Shown here: positions 7,747 through 16,655 of the stretch, piece by piece
Numbering within the stretch: the stretch's first letter is position 1
Layout: every line of letters begins with the position of its first letter
Origin: CAUZWH01 sp965224275
GTDB lineage: Bacteria; Pseudomonadota; Alphaproteobacteria; SHVV01
DNA length: 64,000 bases
Assembly: GCA_965224275.1 (NCBI GenBank)
Contig: CBDCYR010000015.1
Coordinates: 310,001 to 374,000, forward strand
Reading direction: 5' to 3'
Notes under the pieces: generated by a model
What the model was told of the DNA's origin: nothing
What the model saw: the letters and a program-made list of their open reading frames with translations, nothing else
Databases searched by the model: none
Made by a program: the position numbers and the translations under genes

Positions 7747-10091
7747 GCATTGCCGGCGAACCCATCGCTGCCCATAGCGACGGACCCGTCACCTCGATCG
7801 GTGTCCGCGCACCGCTGGTTGATGGACCAGACAAAGTGGTTGGCAAAGCCCTCTATGCCGCCGATTTCGTCGAACAGAGCGCGCTGGTCGGCCGCATCCT
7901 GCGGTCTCCGGTCGCCCACGCAAATATCGTTCGTCTGGATACGTCGAAAGCCGAACAACTACCGGGCGTGGTCGCAATCGTCACCGGCGACGACGTCGAG
8001 TTGCCGTACGGTGTGCTGCCGATCGCGATGAACGAATACGCGCCGGCCAAAGGGCGGGTGCGTTACCGTGGCGAACCCGTTGCCGCAGTCGCCGCGGTCG
8101 ACGTCGCCACCGCGCAACGGGCGCTCGATCTGATTGACATCGAGTATGCGGCCTTACCCGCTTATTTCACGGCCGCCGCCGCGCGTGCCGAGGACGCGAT
8201 GTCGTTGCACGAAGAACGGCCCGGGAATATCGAGCGCGACGTCCACTTTGAACTTGGCGACATCGAGGATGGGTTCGCTGCCGCTGACCTCGTCCGTGAA
8301 GAGACGTTTCATAACGGCGAAATCTTTCAGGTGCAGAGCGAGCCCCATGCGACTTATGCGGAATACGACGCGGAGCGCGAGCGACTGACTATTCGGCCGA
8401 GCACCCAGGTGCCGTATTACGTGCATCTCATGCTGGCGCGCACGATGGACATGCCAAAGGCGAATATTCGCGTGATCAAGCCACATATCGGCGGCGGTTT
8501 CGGCTGCCGCACCGAGACCCTGCACATCGAACTGATTTGCGGGTTACTGGCGCGTAAAGCCGAAGGCGCCGTGCGTCTGGTGGCGAGCCGCGAGGAAACC
8601 TTCATCACCCATCGCGGCCGGCCCGAAACCGACACCCGCCTCAAAATCGGCCTCACCAAAGAAGGCCGTATTACCGCCGTCGAATGCGAGACCGTGCAGC
8701 GCGGTGGCGCCTATAGCGGCTATGGCATCGTCACGATCCTCTACGCGGGGTCGCTGATCTACGGCATCTACGACATCGAAACCGTCAAGTATACGGGCTA
8801 CCGCGTGCTGACCAACACACCGCCGTGCGGCGCCATGCGGGGCCACGGCACCGTCAACACGCGCTTCGCGTTTGAAGCCCTGCTCGACAGCATGGCGAGC
8901 GAGCTTGGCCTCGATCCGTTTGCGGTGCGGCGGCAAAACCTTCTGCAAGCGCCGACCATGACAACCAACGACCTGCTGGTGAACAGCTATGGGTTGCCCG
9001 AGTGTATCGATTGGGCCGAAAAAGCCAGTGGTTGGAAAGAACGCAAAGGCAAGCTCGAACCCGGGCGCGGCCTCGGCATGGCGTGCTCGCACTACATCAG
9101 CGGTGCGTCGAAACCCAAGCATTGGACCGGCGAGCCGCATGCGACGGTCAATCTCAAGTTGGATTTTGATGGCGGTGTCACCCTGCTCACCGGTGCAGCC
9201 GAGATTGGCCAGGGATCATCAACCGTGCTGGTGCAGTGCGTTGCCGAAGTGCTCGGCGTGGATATGTCGCGAATTCGGATCATCGCCAGTGATAGCGCGA
9301 TCACGCCCAAGGACAATGGGTCCTACTCCAGCCGCGTCACCTACATGGTCGGCAATGCCGCAATCGACGCGGCTGAGAAATTGCGTGGACTGTTGATCGA
9401 CGCGGCGGCGCGCAAACTCGAGGTACGACCCGATGCCGTCGATTGCCTCGGTGAGATTTACCGCGCCGGCACCCAGGATGCGGGACTCACGTTCGATGAC
9501 GTCGCGCTTGAAGCGCTGCGCGACGTTGGCACGGTGACCGTAAGCGGTAATTTCTCGACGCTTCCGGAGTCGCACGGCGGCCGCAAATATCGCGGTGCCG
9601 CAATCGGCGGCACCATGGCGTTCAGTTATGCCGCCCAGGTTGTCGAGGTCAGCGTTGATGCGGATACCGGCGAGATCCATGTCGAAAATGTGTGGGTCGC
9701 ACACGACTGCGGTCGCGCCCTCAACCCGCTATCGGTCGAGGGCCAGGTGCAGGGCTCGGTGTGGATGGGCATGGGCCAGGCGATGACGGAAGAGACATCC
9801 TTCCACGAAGGATTGCTGGTAAGCGGCAATATGCTCGACTATCGGGTGCCGACGATCGTGGAATCACCGCCGATCGAGGTGGGTATCATCGAGTGTGCTG
9901 ATCCCCACGGTCCGTTTGGTGCCAAAGAAGCGGGCGAAGGATCGCTATCGAGTTTCCTACCTGCGCTGGTAAACGCCGTTGCCGACGCGATCGGGGTCCG
10001 CGCAACGGATTTGCCGCTGACGCCCGAACGCGTGCTTGAACTTGTCGAAAAGCAAAAGAAAGCGGCGCGCCTGGCTCAGGCTGCCGAGTAG
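7743..10091 (+). CDS. hcrA: 4-hydroxybenzoyl-CoA reductase alpha subunit (molybdenum-binding)
   Basis: The 782-residue protein is a xanthine-oxidase-family molybdopterin subunit. Motifs in order: GKALYAADF and LRSPVAHANI near the N-terminus, RYRGEPVAAVAA, the molybdopterin loop HIGGGFGCRTE, GAMRGHGTVNTRFAFE, AEIGQGSSTVLVQ, VWVAHDCGRALNP and the C-terminal catalytic glutamate in GAKEAGEGSL. The enzyme removes the phenolic hydroxyl of 4-hydroxybenzoyl-CoA to give benzoyl-CoA, the reverse of a normal hydroxylase. It is encoded between the small subunit (4-base overlap) and the beta subunit, 4 bases downstream. Alone it could be taken for another Mo hydroxylase; the beta subunit settles it. Confidence 0.88.
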   Translation: MSIAGEPIAAHSDGPVTSIGVRAPLVDGPDKVVGKALYAADFVEQSALVGRILRSPVAHANIVRLDTSKAEQLPGVVAIVTGDDVELPYGVLPIAMNEYAPAKGRVRYRGEPVAAVAAVDVATAQRALDLIDIEYAALPAYFTAAAARAEDAMSLHEERPGNIERDVHFELGDIEDGFAAADLVREETFHNGEIFQVQSEPHATYAEYDAERERLTIRPSTQVPYYVHLMLARTMDMPKANIRVIKPHIGGGFGCRTETLHIELICGLLARKAEGAVRLVASREETFITHRGRPETDTRLKIGLTKEGRITAVECETVQRGGAYSGYGIVTILYAGSLIYGIYDIETVKYTGYRVLTNTPPCGAMRGHGTVNTRFAFEALLDSMASELGLDPFAVRRQNLLQAPTMTTNDLLVNSYGLPECIDWAEKASGWKERKGKLEPGRGLGMACSHYISGASKPKHWTGEPHATVNLKLDFDGGVTLLTGAAEIGQGSSTVLVQCVAEVLGVDMSRIRIIASDSAITPKDNGSYSSRVTYMVGNAAIDAAEKLRGLLIDAAARKLEVRPDAVDCLGEIYRAGTQDAGLTFDDVALEALRDVGTVTVSGNFSTLPESHGGRKYRGAAIGGTMAFSYAAQVVEVSVDADTGEIHVENVWVAHDCGRALNPLSVEGQVQGSVWMGMGQAMTEETSFHEGLLVSGNMLDYRVPTIVESPPIEVGIIECADPHGPFGAKEAGEGSLSSFLPALVNAVADAIGVRATDLPLTPERVLELVEKQKKAARLAQAAE

Positions 10092-10095
10092 ACCG

Positions 10096-11079
10096 ATGGA
10101 GTATCTCCCGGCGCTTCGAATTCATCGGCCGAGTAGCGCCGAGGACGCGGTTGCTCTGTTTGGCAGCGAACCCAATCCCCGCTTCCTTGCCGGTGGCACC
10201 GATATGGTGGTCAATATTCGCCGCGGTATCGAGCAACCAGAAACGTTGATCGACCTCACCGCGATCGACGGCTTCTCCGAGATCAAAAAGCGCAAGTCGG
10301 GCGTCTCGATCGGTGCCGGTGTGACACTTTCGGCAATCGCGACAGACGATATTTTGCTCGGGTCCTATGCGGCGGTGGCTGAAGCGGCGGGGTCCGTCGC
10401 AGGCCCGACCCACCGCCATTACGGAACGCTCGGTGGCAATCTCTGCCTGGATACGCGGTGCATTTACTACAATCAAAGTGAATGGTGGCGCAGCAGCAAC
10501 GCCTTCTGCCTCAAGCACCGCGGCGAGGTGTGTCACGTCGCGCCGAACGGGACATTCTGTTTTGCCACATTCAGTGGTGACGTGGCCCCGGCCCTCATGG
10601 TCCATGACGCCGATGTAGAGATTCTCGGACCCAAGGGAACCCGCCGTATCCCGATCGCCGAGCTCTACAACAATGATGGCATGGAGCACCTGACGCTGAC
10701 GCCGGGTGAACTCGTCGTTGCCGTACATGTGCCGGCCGCGTCCGCGGGCTTGCCGTCGGGGTATGAGAAGTCGCGGGTTCGTGGATCGATAGATTTTCCT
10801 CTGGCTGGGGTGGCGCTGGCGCTGCGTAGCGACGGCGGCAGGGCGAGCGAACTTCGTATCGCGGTAACCGCGGTCGATCCCTACCCCCACCGGATTGATG
10901 CGGCGGATGCGCTGATCGGCCAAATTATTGATGACGACTGGCTGACCACGTTGAGGGAAACAGTGCGCACCCACTCAAAGCCGATGCGGACCTCGACAAC
11001 CAAACCATGGTACCGCCGCCGCGTCGTTGGCGCGCTCGCGGTCAAGCTCGCGACTCGCTTAGTCGAATCTCCTAGATAA
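10096..11079 (+). CDS. hcrB: 4-hydroxybenzoyl-CoA reductase beta subunit (FAD and extra [4Fe-4S])
   Basis: The 327-residue protein has the FAD domain of the CoxM/XDH family (FLAGGTDMVVNIRRG about 30-44; GTLGGNLCLDTRC about 110-122). Its diagnostic feature is the cysteine set C122, C138, C146 and C155 (C-x15-C-x7-C-x8-C) in an inserted loop. That loop binds the additional [4Fe-4S] cluster known from the Thauera enzyme and absent from ordinary molybdenum hydroxylases; the spacing agrees with what I recall of that protein. The cluster allows low-potential electrons to enter for reductive dehydroxylation. The gene begins 4 bases after hcrA, and it is the last gene of the hcrC-hcrA-hcrB run. Confidence 0.9.
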   Translation: MEYLPALRIHRPSSAEDAVALFGSEPNPRFLAGGTDMVVNIRRGIEQPETLIDLTAIDGFSEIKKRKSGVSIGAGVTLSAIATDDILLGSYAAVAEAAGSVAGPTHRHYGTLGGNLCLDTRCIYYNQSEWWRSSNAFCLKHRGEVCHVAPNGTFCFATFSGDVAPALMVHDADVEILGPKGTRRIPIAELYNNDGMEHLTLTPGELVVAVHVPAASAGLPSGYEKSRVRGSIDFPLAGVALALRSDGGRASELRIAVTAVDPYPHRIDAADALIGQIIDDDWLTTLRETVRTHSKPMRTSTTKPWYRRRVVGALAVKLATRLVESPR

Positions 11080-11132
11080 CTTTAAGAATAACTAGCAAGA
11101 GTTTGTTGTAAATAACAATCTCTCCTAACGGG

Positions 11133-12575
11133 ATGAAAATCCTACTTGTCGTCCTGATACTGTTGGGGGGTGGATTACCAGCCGAGGCCCACGTTACCGA
11201 CCGTGCCTTTGTGCTGCTATTGCCGACCCATCTCTATGTATGGGGCGGCGCCCTTGCGGTTGCCCTTTCCTTCGCGGTAATGACGCTGATTTCGGTTACC
11301 GGTCTGCGGACTATTGGCAGCGCGCAATGGCGGTTGCTTCGCCTTCCGGAGCGGCCAAACATCATTTTCAGCCTGCTCTCTCTGGGTGTGCTGGTTTGCC
11401 TGATCATGGCTGGGTATGGCGGTAGTCGCGATCCGCTTGCGAATCCACTGCCGACCGTGATTTGGACGATCTGGTGGGTGGGTTTCACCTTGGCCCACGC
11501 CGTATTCGGCAACCTGTGGTCGGCGATAAATCCGTGGAGCGGGCTTTACCTGATAGTGACCGCTGGTCTGCGCCTGGATCGCTGGCGGGAGAAACCGCCG
11601 TTTGCCTACCCCACCCGAATTGGATTTCTGCCTGCGATAGCCCTGTTTTTTGCCTTCGCCTGGTTTGAGCTGGTCCACATTGCGCCGCAGGATCCGGATC
11701 TGCTCGCGACCGCGGTGCTTGCCTATGCCGCCGTGACGCTGGCCGCAATGATGGTGTTCGGCGCACGTGATTGGCTGCACTATGGCGAGGCGTTCTCGGT
11801 GTTTTTCCGCGTGGTTTCCTGGTTGTCGCCGTTATCTGAGCGGCCTCGCGATCAGGTCGACACTGTGAGCGAAGGAGACGACGCGGCTCGTTGGCTTAGC
11901 CTGGCGGTACCCGGGCGCCGGCTGCTCGATCTTGGTGCCCTGCGCCTGAGCGGCCTCGCCTTCATTTTGCTAGCACTTTCATCGGTCTCGTTCGATGGGT
12001 TGTCGCGGACGTTTTGGTGGGTTGATCTGGCCGGTGAAAACCCACTCGAGTATCCCGGCCGTAGCGCGTTCGCCGGCATCAACACGGTCGGTCTTTTTGC
12101 GACCTTTTGTGCCTTGTTCGCGGTTTACATGTTGGCTGTTTTGGCGGGCCGGCAACTCGGTGGATTTCGGGAACCCGTCGTCGCGAGTCTCGGCCGATAT
12201 GTCGTGTCGATCGTGCCAATCGCGTTCGGCTATCACTTCGCGCACTACCTGCCCGCCTTTATCGTCGACGGTCAATATGCGGTTCGCGCAGCGTCGGATC
12301 CCTTTGCCCTGGGGTGGGATCTGTTCGGCACCGCGGCGATGCATGTCCACGCCGCTATTCTGACCAACCACGCGTCGGTTCAGGTGGTTTACAACCTGCA
12401 AGTGGCCGGCATCGTCGCGGCGCATGTGATGGCGGTGGTGATCGCCCATGTTCTGGCCATGCGACAGGCGGATACGCCTAAACAGGCGATTCTGAGCCAA
12501 ATCCCGATGACCGCGTTGATGATTGGGTATACCGTTTTTGGACTCTGGTTGTTGTCCTCACCAACCGTCGGATAG
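11133..12575 (+). CDS. Multipass membrane protein of unknown function
   Basis: I do not recognise a named family. The 480-residue product begins with a cleavable-looking signal (MKILLVVLILLGGGLPAEAH) and then has roughly eleven hydrophobic segments. Notable intramembrane or loop residues are paired histidines (GYHFAHYLPAF, AMHVHAAILTNHAS, AAHVMAVVIAHVLAM) and tryptophan-rich segments (IWTIWWVGFTLAHAVFGNLWSAINPW). Clustered histidines can bind metal or haem, but no known motif is met. It lies between the 4-hydroxybenzoyl-CoA reductase operon (53-bp AT-rich gap) and the Liv-type importer, all on the plus strand, so a link with aromatic acid uptake or with electron supply is possible. Confidence 0.7.
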   Translation: MKILLVVLILLGGGLPAEAHVTDRAFVLLLPTHLYVWGGALAVALSFAVMTLISVTGLRTIGSAQWRLLRLPERPNIIFSLLSLGVLVCLIMAGYGGSRDPLANPLPTVIWTIWWVGFTLAHAVFGNLWSAINPWSGLYLIVTAGLRLDRWREKPPFAYPTRIGFLPAIALFFAFAWFELVHIAPQDPDLLATAVLAYAAVTLAAMMVFGARDWLHYGEAFSVFFRVVSWLSPLSERPRDQVDTVSEGDDAARWLSLAVPGRRLLDLGALRLSGLAFILLALSSVSFDGLSRTFWWVDLAGENPLEYPGRSAFAGINTVGLFATFCALFAVYMLAVLAGRQLGGFREPVVASLGRYVVSIVPIAFGYHFAHYLPAFIVDGQYAVRAASDPFALGWDLFGTAAMHVHAAILTNHASVQVVYNLQVAGIVAAHVMAVVIAHVLAMRQADTPKQAILSQIPMTALMIGYTVFGLWLLSSPTVG

Positions 12576-12638
12576 GCCCTTGAGCGCGGCTCTTACAGCG
12601 TGCATATTTATAAATCATTTGGTGCAAGGGAGGATGCG

Positions 12639-13988
12639 ATGACCAAGAAAATCAAAGATTCCAAATATTCCGAAACAGCCCGCGGACCGCAGGTTACCCG
12701 ACGCGGACTCTTCAAGAGTACCGCGACCGTTGCGGGCGCTACGCTCGCTGGCGGCCTAGCCGGCGGCTACATCCCCAATGCGTTGACGCACAAGGCGCTC
12801 GCGCAAGGCGAGAAACCAATCAAGATCGGCTTCCAGGCGCATCGCACCGGCGTTGGCGCGACCTACGGCCGTTGGTACGAACGCACGACCAAGGCCGCGG
12901 TCAAGTTGATCAACGAAACGGGCGGCATCGCTGGCCGGCCGATCGACCTGATCATCGAGGACGACGGCACCGATCCCAAGCGTGGCGCCGAAGTACTTGA
13001 AAAGTTTGCCAATAGGCACAAGGTCGACGTCGCCTTCGGCACGCTGTTCTCGCACGTGGTGCTCGGTTCCGCGCCGCGCGCCGGCGAGCTCAAACTGCCG
13101 TATTTTGTGGTGAGCGAAGGCACCCACGTCGCCTCGGGCAAGCTCAACCGTTACGTCTTTCAACCCGGCATCTCCGATGTCCGCGCTCAGATGACGGCGA
13201 TCGCGGGTTGGGTGCTCGATAATCTCGGCAAGAACGTCACGATCGTTTACCCGGATTATGCGTTCGGCTACGACCATCGCGATCACTTCGGTGCTGCTGT
13301 CAAAGCCAACGGCGGCAACGTCGCGGCGTTGATCCCGATCCCGTTTACCGAGTCGTCATTCACCCGCTATTTCGCGCGCATTCCCTCCGATACCGAGTTG
13401 CTTTACCACGTCATGGTCGGACCGGGCGTGCTGACGTTCGTGAAGGAAATGGGCGAGCACTTCGGCTCCAAACGGCCCAATCTCTTTGGCTTTATCGATT
13501 CGCTCGAGGGTGCCGATATCGCAAGTCCCGGACTGGAATTCCTCGAGGGCACCCACTTCTGGGAATCCATCCCGCGCTATGCGCAGCCCGATGACACGCG
13601 GTTCCAGAAGATTTACCGCCAAGCTGTCGGCGTCACCGACGAAGCCAAAAGCGTGGCCGACTCCAAGGACACGCCGACCTATTCGCACATGTTCGGCTGC
13701 TGGGAGACGCTGTTCATCATCAAACGGATGATGGAGCAGAGTGGCTATCGCGAAGCCAGTGCTGGCGACAAAGCCAACCTGATCGAAACCCTGGAGAGTG
13801 CGCATTGGTTCAACGAGGGTATCGAACATCCGCAGGGTCCCAAGCAGTTCAATGGTAAGACCCATCAGGGCTTTGCGCGGCAGAGCATTTCGCATGTGGT
13901 CAATCGCCGCCTCAAACGGGTACACCAGACCGAGATTGCCGATTCGCTCTACGAGTCCGACGTCGACTACACCAAGATGTCGCTGTAG
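12639..13988 (+). CDS. Branched-chain-type ABC transporter substrate-binding protein, Tat-exported
   Basis: The 449-residue protein has a twin-arginine signal (TRRGLFKSTATVAG, arginines 21-22) and a LivK-type binding fold: IKIGFQAHRTGVGATYGRW, then NETGGIAGRPIDLIIEDDGTDP. It captures a solute in the periplasm for the permease pair encoded next. ATG at 12639 is preceded by AAGGGAGG at a good distance; the open frame extends a little upstream without such a site. It heads a five-gene importer operon directly downstream of the aryl-CoA genes. The ligand is probably an aromatic or related carboxylate by context; the family also takes amino acids and amides. Confidence 0.88.
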   Translation: MTKKIKDSKYSETARGPQVTRRGLFKSTATVAGATLAGGLAGGYIPNALTHKALAQGEKPIKIGFQAHRTGVGATYGRWYERTTKAAVKLINETGGIAGRPIDLIIEDDGTDPKRGAEVLEKFANRHKVDVAFGTLFSHVVLGSAPRAGELKLPYFVVSEGTHVASGKLNRYVFQPGISDVRAQMTAIAGWVLDNLGKNVTIVYPDYAFGYDHRDHFGAAVKANGGNVAALIPIPFTESSFTRYFARIPSDTELLYHVMVGPGVLTFVKEMGEHFGSKRPNLFGFIDSLEGADIASPGLEFLEGTHFWESIPRYAQPDDTRFQKIYRQAVGVTDEAKSVADSKDTPTYSHMFGCWETLFIIKRMMEQSGYREASAGDKANLIETLESAHWFNEGIEHPQGPKQFNGKTHQGFARQSISHVVNRRLKRVHQTEIADSLYESDVDYTKMSL

Positions 13989-13995
13989 TCAGAGG

Positions 13996-14066
13996 TCAAA
14001 ACGCAGAAGTCAGAAGTTAGACACGAGGGGTTGGGTACGTCCCGGCCCCTCTGACTTCTGACGCTT
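13996..14066 (+). repeat. Intercistronic hairpin between substrate-binding and permease genes
   Basis: GTCAGAAG at 14009-14016 pairs with CTTCTGAC at 14055-14062. Inside, AGGGG and GGG pair with CCC and CCCCT around a short loop. It falls in the 83-bp gap after the binding-protein stop. Such hairpins commonly stabilise the upstream message so that the binding protein is made in excess over the membrane subunits; that role is inferred. Confidence 0.6.
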
Positions 14067-14071
14067 GAGTC

Positions 14072-14953
14072 ATGGATTTCGGCCCGTTTCTATTTCTGGC
14101 CGTGCTCGAAGGCACGGTAACTGCGTTTGTGCTGGCGCTGACGGCGCTCGGCTTGTCGCTGGTGTTTGGCGTCATGCGCATCGTCAATATTGCGCACGGC
14201 GAATTTTTTATGCTGGGTGCAGTGCTGGCGTGGTGGTCGGTGTGGGCGGTCGGCGACTTGCCGGTCGTCGGCTTTATCCTGGCGCTGATTATCGGTCCGC
14301 TGATTGTTGGCGGCATCGCAATCGCTGCGGATTGGTTGATCCTGCGGCGGATCGACTACAACCCGGAAAGCACAATCGTTGCGACCATTGGCCTGCTCTA
14401 CATCATCCAGCAGCTCGTGCTGACCCTGTACGGCCCCGATGCGCGGCCGGTGCAAGCACCGATCTATTTTCGTATCGAATTCCCGTGGTTTGGCTATTCC
14501 GGTTACAAACTGGTCGTCTGCGGTTTCTCGGCCTTATTGATCCTGGGCAGCTGGATCGCGTTCTCACGCACCAAACTCGGCCTTTACATGCAGGCAACTC
14601 AGCTCAATGAGGAGATGGCTCAGGCATTTGGCGTGCCAGTTCGCAGGATCTATGCGCTGGTGTTTGCGATTGGGGCGATGTTTGCGGCCGTCGCCGGCAT
14701 TTTGATCGTACCGATTCGCCAGGCCGACTATTTGATGGGGCTCGACCCCCTGCTGTTGTCGTTCATCGTGGTGATCATTGGCGGACTTGGAAACCTCCGT
14801 GGGACGCTGGTGGCTGCGTTCGTCATCGGCCTGACCGATGGCGTCATTTCGGTGATGTTCCATCCGACGTTGGCGAAAATCATCGCGACGCTGCTGGTGG
14901 CGATGGTGCTGGTCGTGCGCCCGGGCGGCCTGTTTGGGGAAAAAGAAGCGTGA
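14072..14953 (+). CDS. livH: Branched-chain-type ABC transporter permease (LivH-like)
   Basis: The 293-residue inner-membrane protein has the LivH pattern: an early ALGLSLVFGVMRIVNIAHGEFFMLGA motif, about eight membrane segments, the cytoplasmic coupling segment NEEMAQAFGVPVRRIYAL, and IVVIIGGLGNLRGTLVAAF near the end. It forms the translocation pore with the LivM-like partner. The stop codon overlaps the next start (GTGA at 14950-14953), so the two permeases are coupled. The ATG at 14072 follows the hairpin without a strong ribosome site, which may lower expression relative to the binding protein. Confidence 0.9.
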   Translation: MDFGPFLFLAVLEGTVTAFVLALTALGLSLVFGVMRIVNIAHGEFFMLGAVLAWWSVWAVGDLPVVGFILALIIGPLIVGGIAIAADWLILRRIDYNPESTIVATIGLLYIIQQLVLTLYGPDARPVQAPIYFRIEFPWFGYSGYKLVVCGFSALLILGSWIAFSRTKLGLYMQATQLNEEMAQAFGVPVRRIYALVFAIGAMFAAVAGILIVPIRQADYLMGLDPLLLSFIVVIIGGLGNLRGTLVAAFVIGLTDGVISVMFHPTLAKIIATLLVAMVLVVRPGGLFGEKEA

Positions 14954-15912
14954 CCCGCGACGCCACCACCAAGGTGCTGCTGCTTCACTTCGGCATTATT
15001 GTTGCGTTGTTCGTCGCGCAATTCGTGCTCGATCCCTACCACCACACCAACGTCGCACGCATCATGGTGTTTGGCGCATTCGCGGTCGGCTACAACGTGC
15101 TGCTTGGCTACACCGGGCTTATGAGCCTGGGGCATGCGATGTTCTTCGCCTCAGGTCTCTATGGCGCTGGGCTTACCGTTTACTACTGGGATTTCGGGCC
15201 GGTTTCGGCGTTCGCCTTTGGTGTTGGCGCAACGCTGGTATTCGCGGCAATTTTTGGATTGATCGTGGTTCGCACGACCGGGGTTTCCTTCCTGATCGTG
15301 ACGCTGATGTTTGCGCAAGCTGCGTTGCTGACCACGCTTTACTTCAACCGCATTACCAGGGGCGACGAAGGTATCGTGATCTCCTCGCAGCTGCGGCCGC
15401 TCGAGATCGCTGGGTCGTCGTTTCCGTTCTCCGATCCGTCGATGAAGTACAACATCGCGTGGTTGGTTTTTGCCGTGAGTTTCATCGCCAGCATGGCGCT
15501 GGTGCGCTCGCCCATTGGGCGCATCTGGATCGCGATCCGCGAAAACGAGGCGCGTACGCGGATGCTTGGCTACAACACGTACAAGTACAAATTTCTTGCG
15601 TTGGTGATTTCGGCAACGATTGCCGGTGCCGCGGGCGCAGCCTACGCACTGCTGTTTTCCTATATCGGCTCGACCTTCGCATCGATTCAATATTCGATAT
15701 TCCCGCTGTTGTGGACGCTGGTCGGCGGCATGGGAACGATTATCGGACCGCTGCTGGGGACCGGCCTGATGTTCTATCTGGTCGACATCGCCAGCGAACT
15801 GACGGAAAGCTACCTTTTCGTGGTCGGTGCGGTGCTGATTATTCTGATCCTATGGGTGCCCAAAGGCATTATGGGCGGGATCCGCGATCGGTGGTTGCCG
15901 TGGCTGCCGTGA
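14950..15912 (+). CDS. livM: Branched-chain-type ABC transporter permease (LivM-like)
   Basis: The 320-residue protein is the second permease of the importer. It begins at a GTG that overlaps the livH stop. Family motifs are NVLLGYTGLMSLGHAMFFASG, the coupling helix segment IRENEARTRMLGYNTYKYK, and WTLVGGMGTIIGPLLGTGL. About nine membrane segments are evident. Its own stop again overlaps the GTG start of the ATPase gene by four bases, which is tight coupling across the operon. Confidence 0.9.
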   Translation: MTRDATTKVLLLHFGIIVALFVAQFVLDPYHHTNVARIMVFGAFAVGYNVLLGYTGLMSLGHAMFFASGLYGAGLTVYYWDFGPVSAFAFGVGATLVFAAIFGLIVVRTTGVSFLIVTLMFAQAALLTTLYFNRITRGDEGIVISSQLRPLEIAGSSFPFSDPSMKYNIAWLVFAVSFIASMALVRSPIGRIWIAIRENEARTRMLGYNTYKYKFLALVISATIAGAAGAAYALLFSYIGSTFASIQYSIFPLLWTLVGGMGTIIGPLLGTGLMFYLVDIASELTESYLFVVGAVLIILILWVPKGIMGGIRDRWLPWLP

Positions 15913-16655
15913 GGTTGCTCGAAACCAATCAGATCTCGCGCAGCTTCGGCGGCTTGCACGCGGTGCGCAATGTCGATTTACAGCTCCAAAGTGGCGAGAT
16001 CCGCGCGATCATTGGCCCCAACGGCGCCGGCAAGACAACACTGGTGAGCCTGGTAAGCGGCCGGCTGCCGCCGACATCGGGCACGATATCGTTCAAAGGC
16101 GAGGACATCACCAGCCTGAAGCCTTGGTCTCGGGTGATGCGCGGCATCGTCTATACCTTCCAGGTTACCAGCATTTACCCCCAATTAAGTTGCTACGAGA
16201 ACCTAGCGCTGGCTGCGCAACGGCGGCTAATGGGCGGGTTCCTTGATCGCTTAATGCTGGGTGAGCGGCAGATTGCCGATCGTGTCGAATCAGCGCTTTT
16301 GCGCGTAGGGTTATCTGACGACGTCGACCGCCATGCCGGCGAGCTTCCCTATGGTCACCAGCGTTTGCTCGAGATCGCGATGGGCCTGACGCTGGAACCC
16401 GAATTGCTAATCATGGACGAGCCAACGCAAGGCCTTGCCCAGCACGAGGTTTCGGCGTTTTGTGACCTGACGCGCGAGATCGCAAAGGACGCCACCATCT
16501 TACTGATCGAACACAACGTTTCCGTCGTGCTGGAACTTGCCGATCGCATCACGGTCATGGACCAGGGCGCGGTGATCGCCGAGGGCTCGCCAGCCGAGAT
16601 TGAGCAGAACCCTGACGTGCAGCGAGCGTATCTCGGGACCGATGCTGCAGCTTAA
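15909..16655 (+). CDS. livG: Branched-chain-type ABC transporter ATP-binding protein (LivG-like)
   Basis: The 248-residue ATPase starts at GTG 15909 within a GTGA overlap with livM, giving VRLLETNQISRSFGGLHAV. It has Walker A GPNGAGKTT, the LivG-type signature ELPYGHQRLLEIAMGL in place of LSGGQ, and Walker B LLIMDEPTQGL followed by the H-loop EHNVS. It powers the importer from the cytoplasmic side together with the LivF-like subunit. The open frame continues upstream through livM in another frame, but that part is a shadow. Confidence 0.9.
   Translation: MRLLETNQISRSFGGLHAVRNVDLQLQSGEIRAIIGPNGAGKTTLVSLVSGRLPPTSGTISFKGEDITSLKPWSRVMRGIVYTFQVTSIYPQLSCYENLALAAQRRLMGGFLDRLMLGERQIADRVESALLRVGLSDDVDRHAGELPYGHQRLLEIAMGLTLEPELLIMDEPTQGLAQHEVSAFCDLTREIAKDATILLIEHNVSVVLELADRITVMDQGAVIAEGSPAEIEQNPDVQRAYLGTDAAA

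Noticed and set aside
9886..10974. Long minus-strand open frame of 362 codons opposite hcrB
   Set aside because: It is a shadow of the well-supported hcrA/hcrB genes in high-GC DNA, with no motifs or ribosome site.
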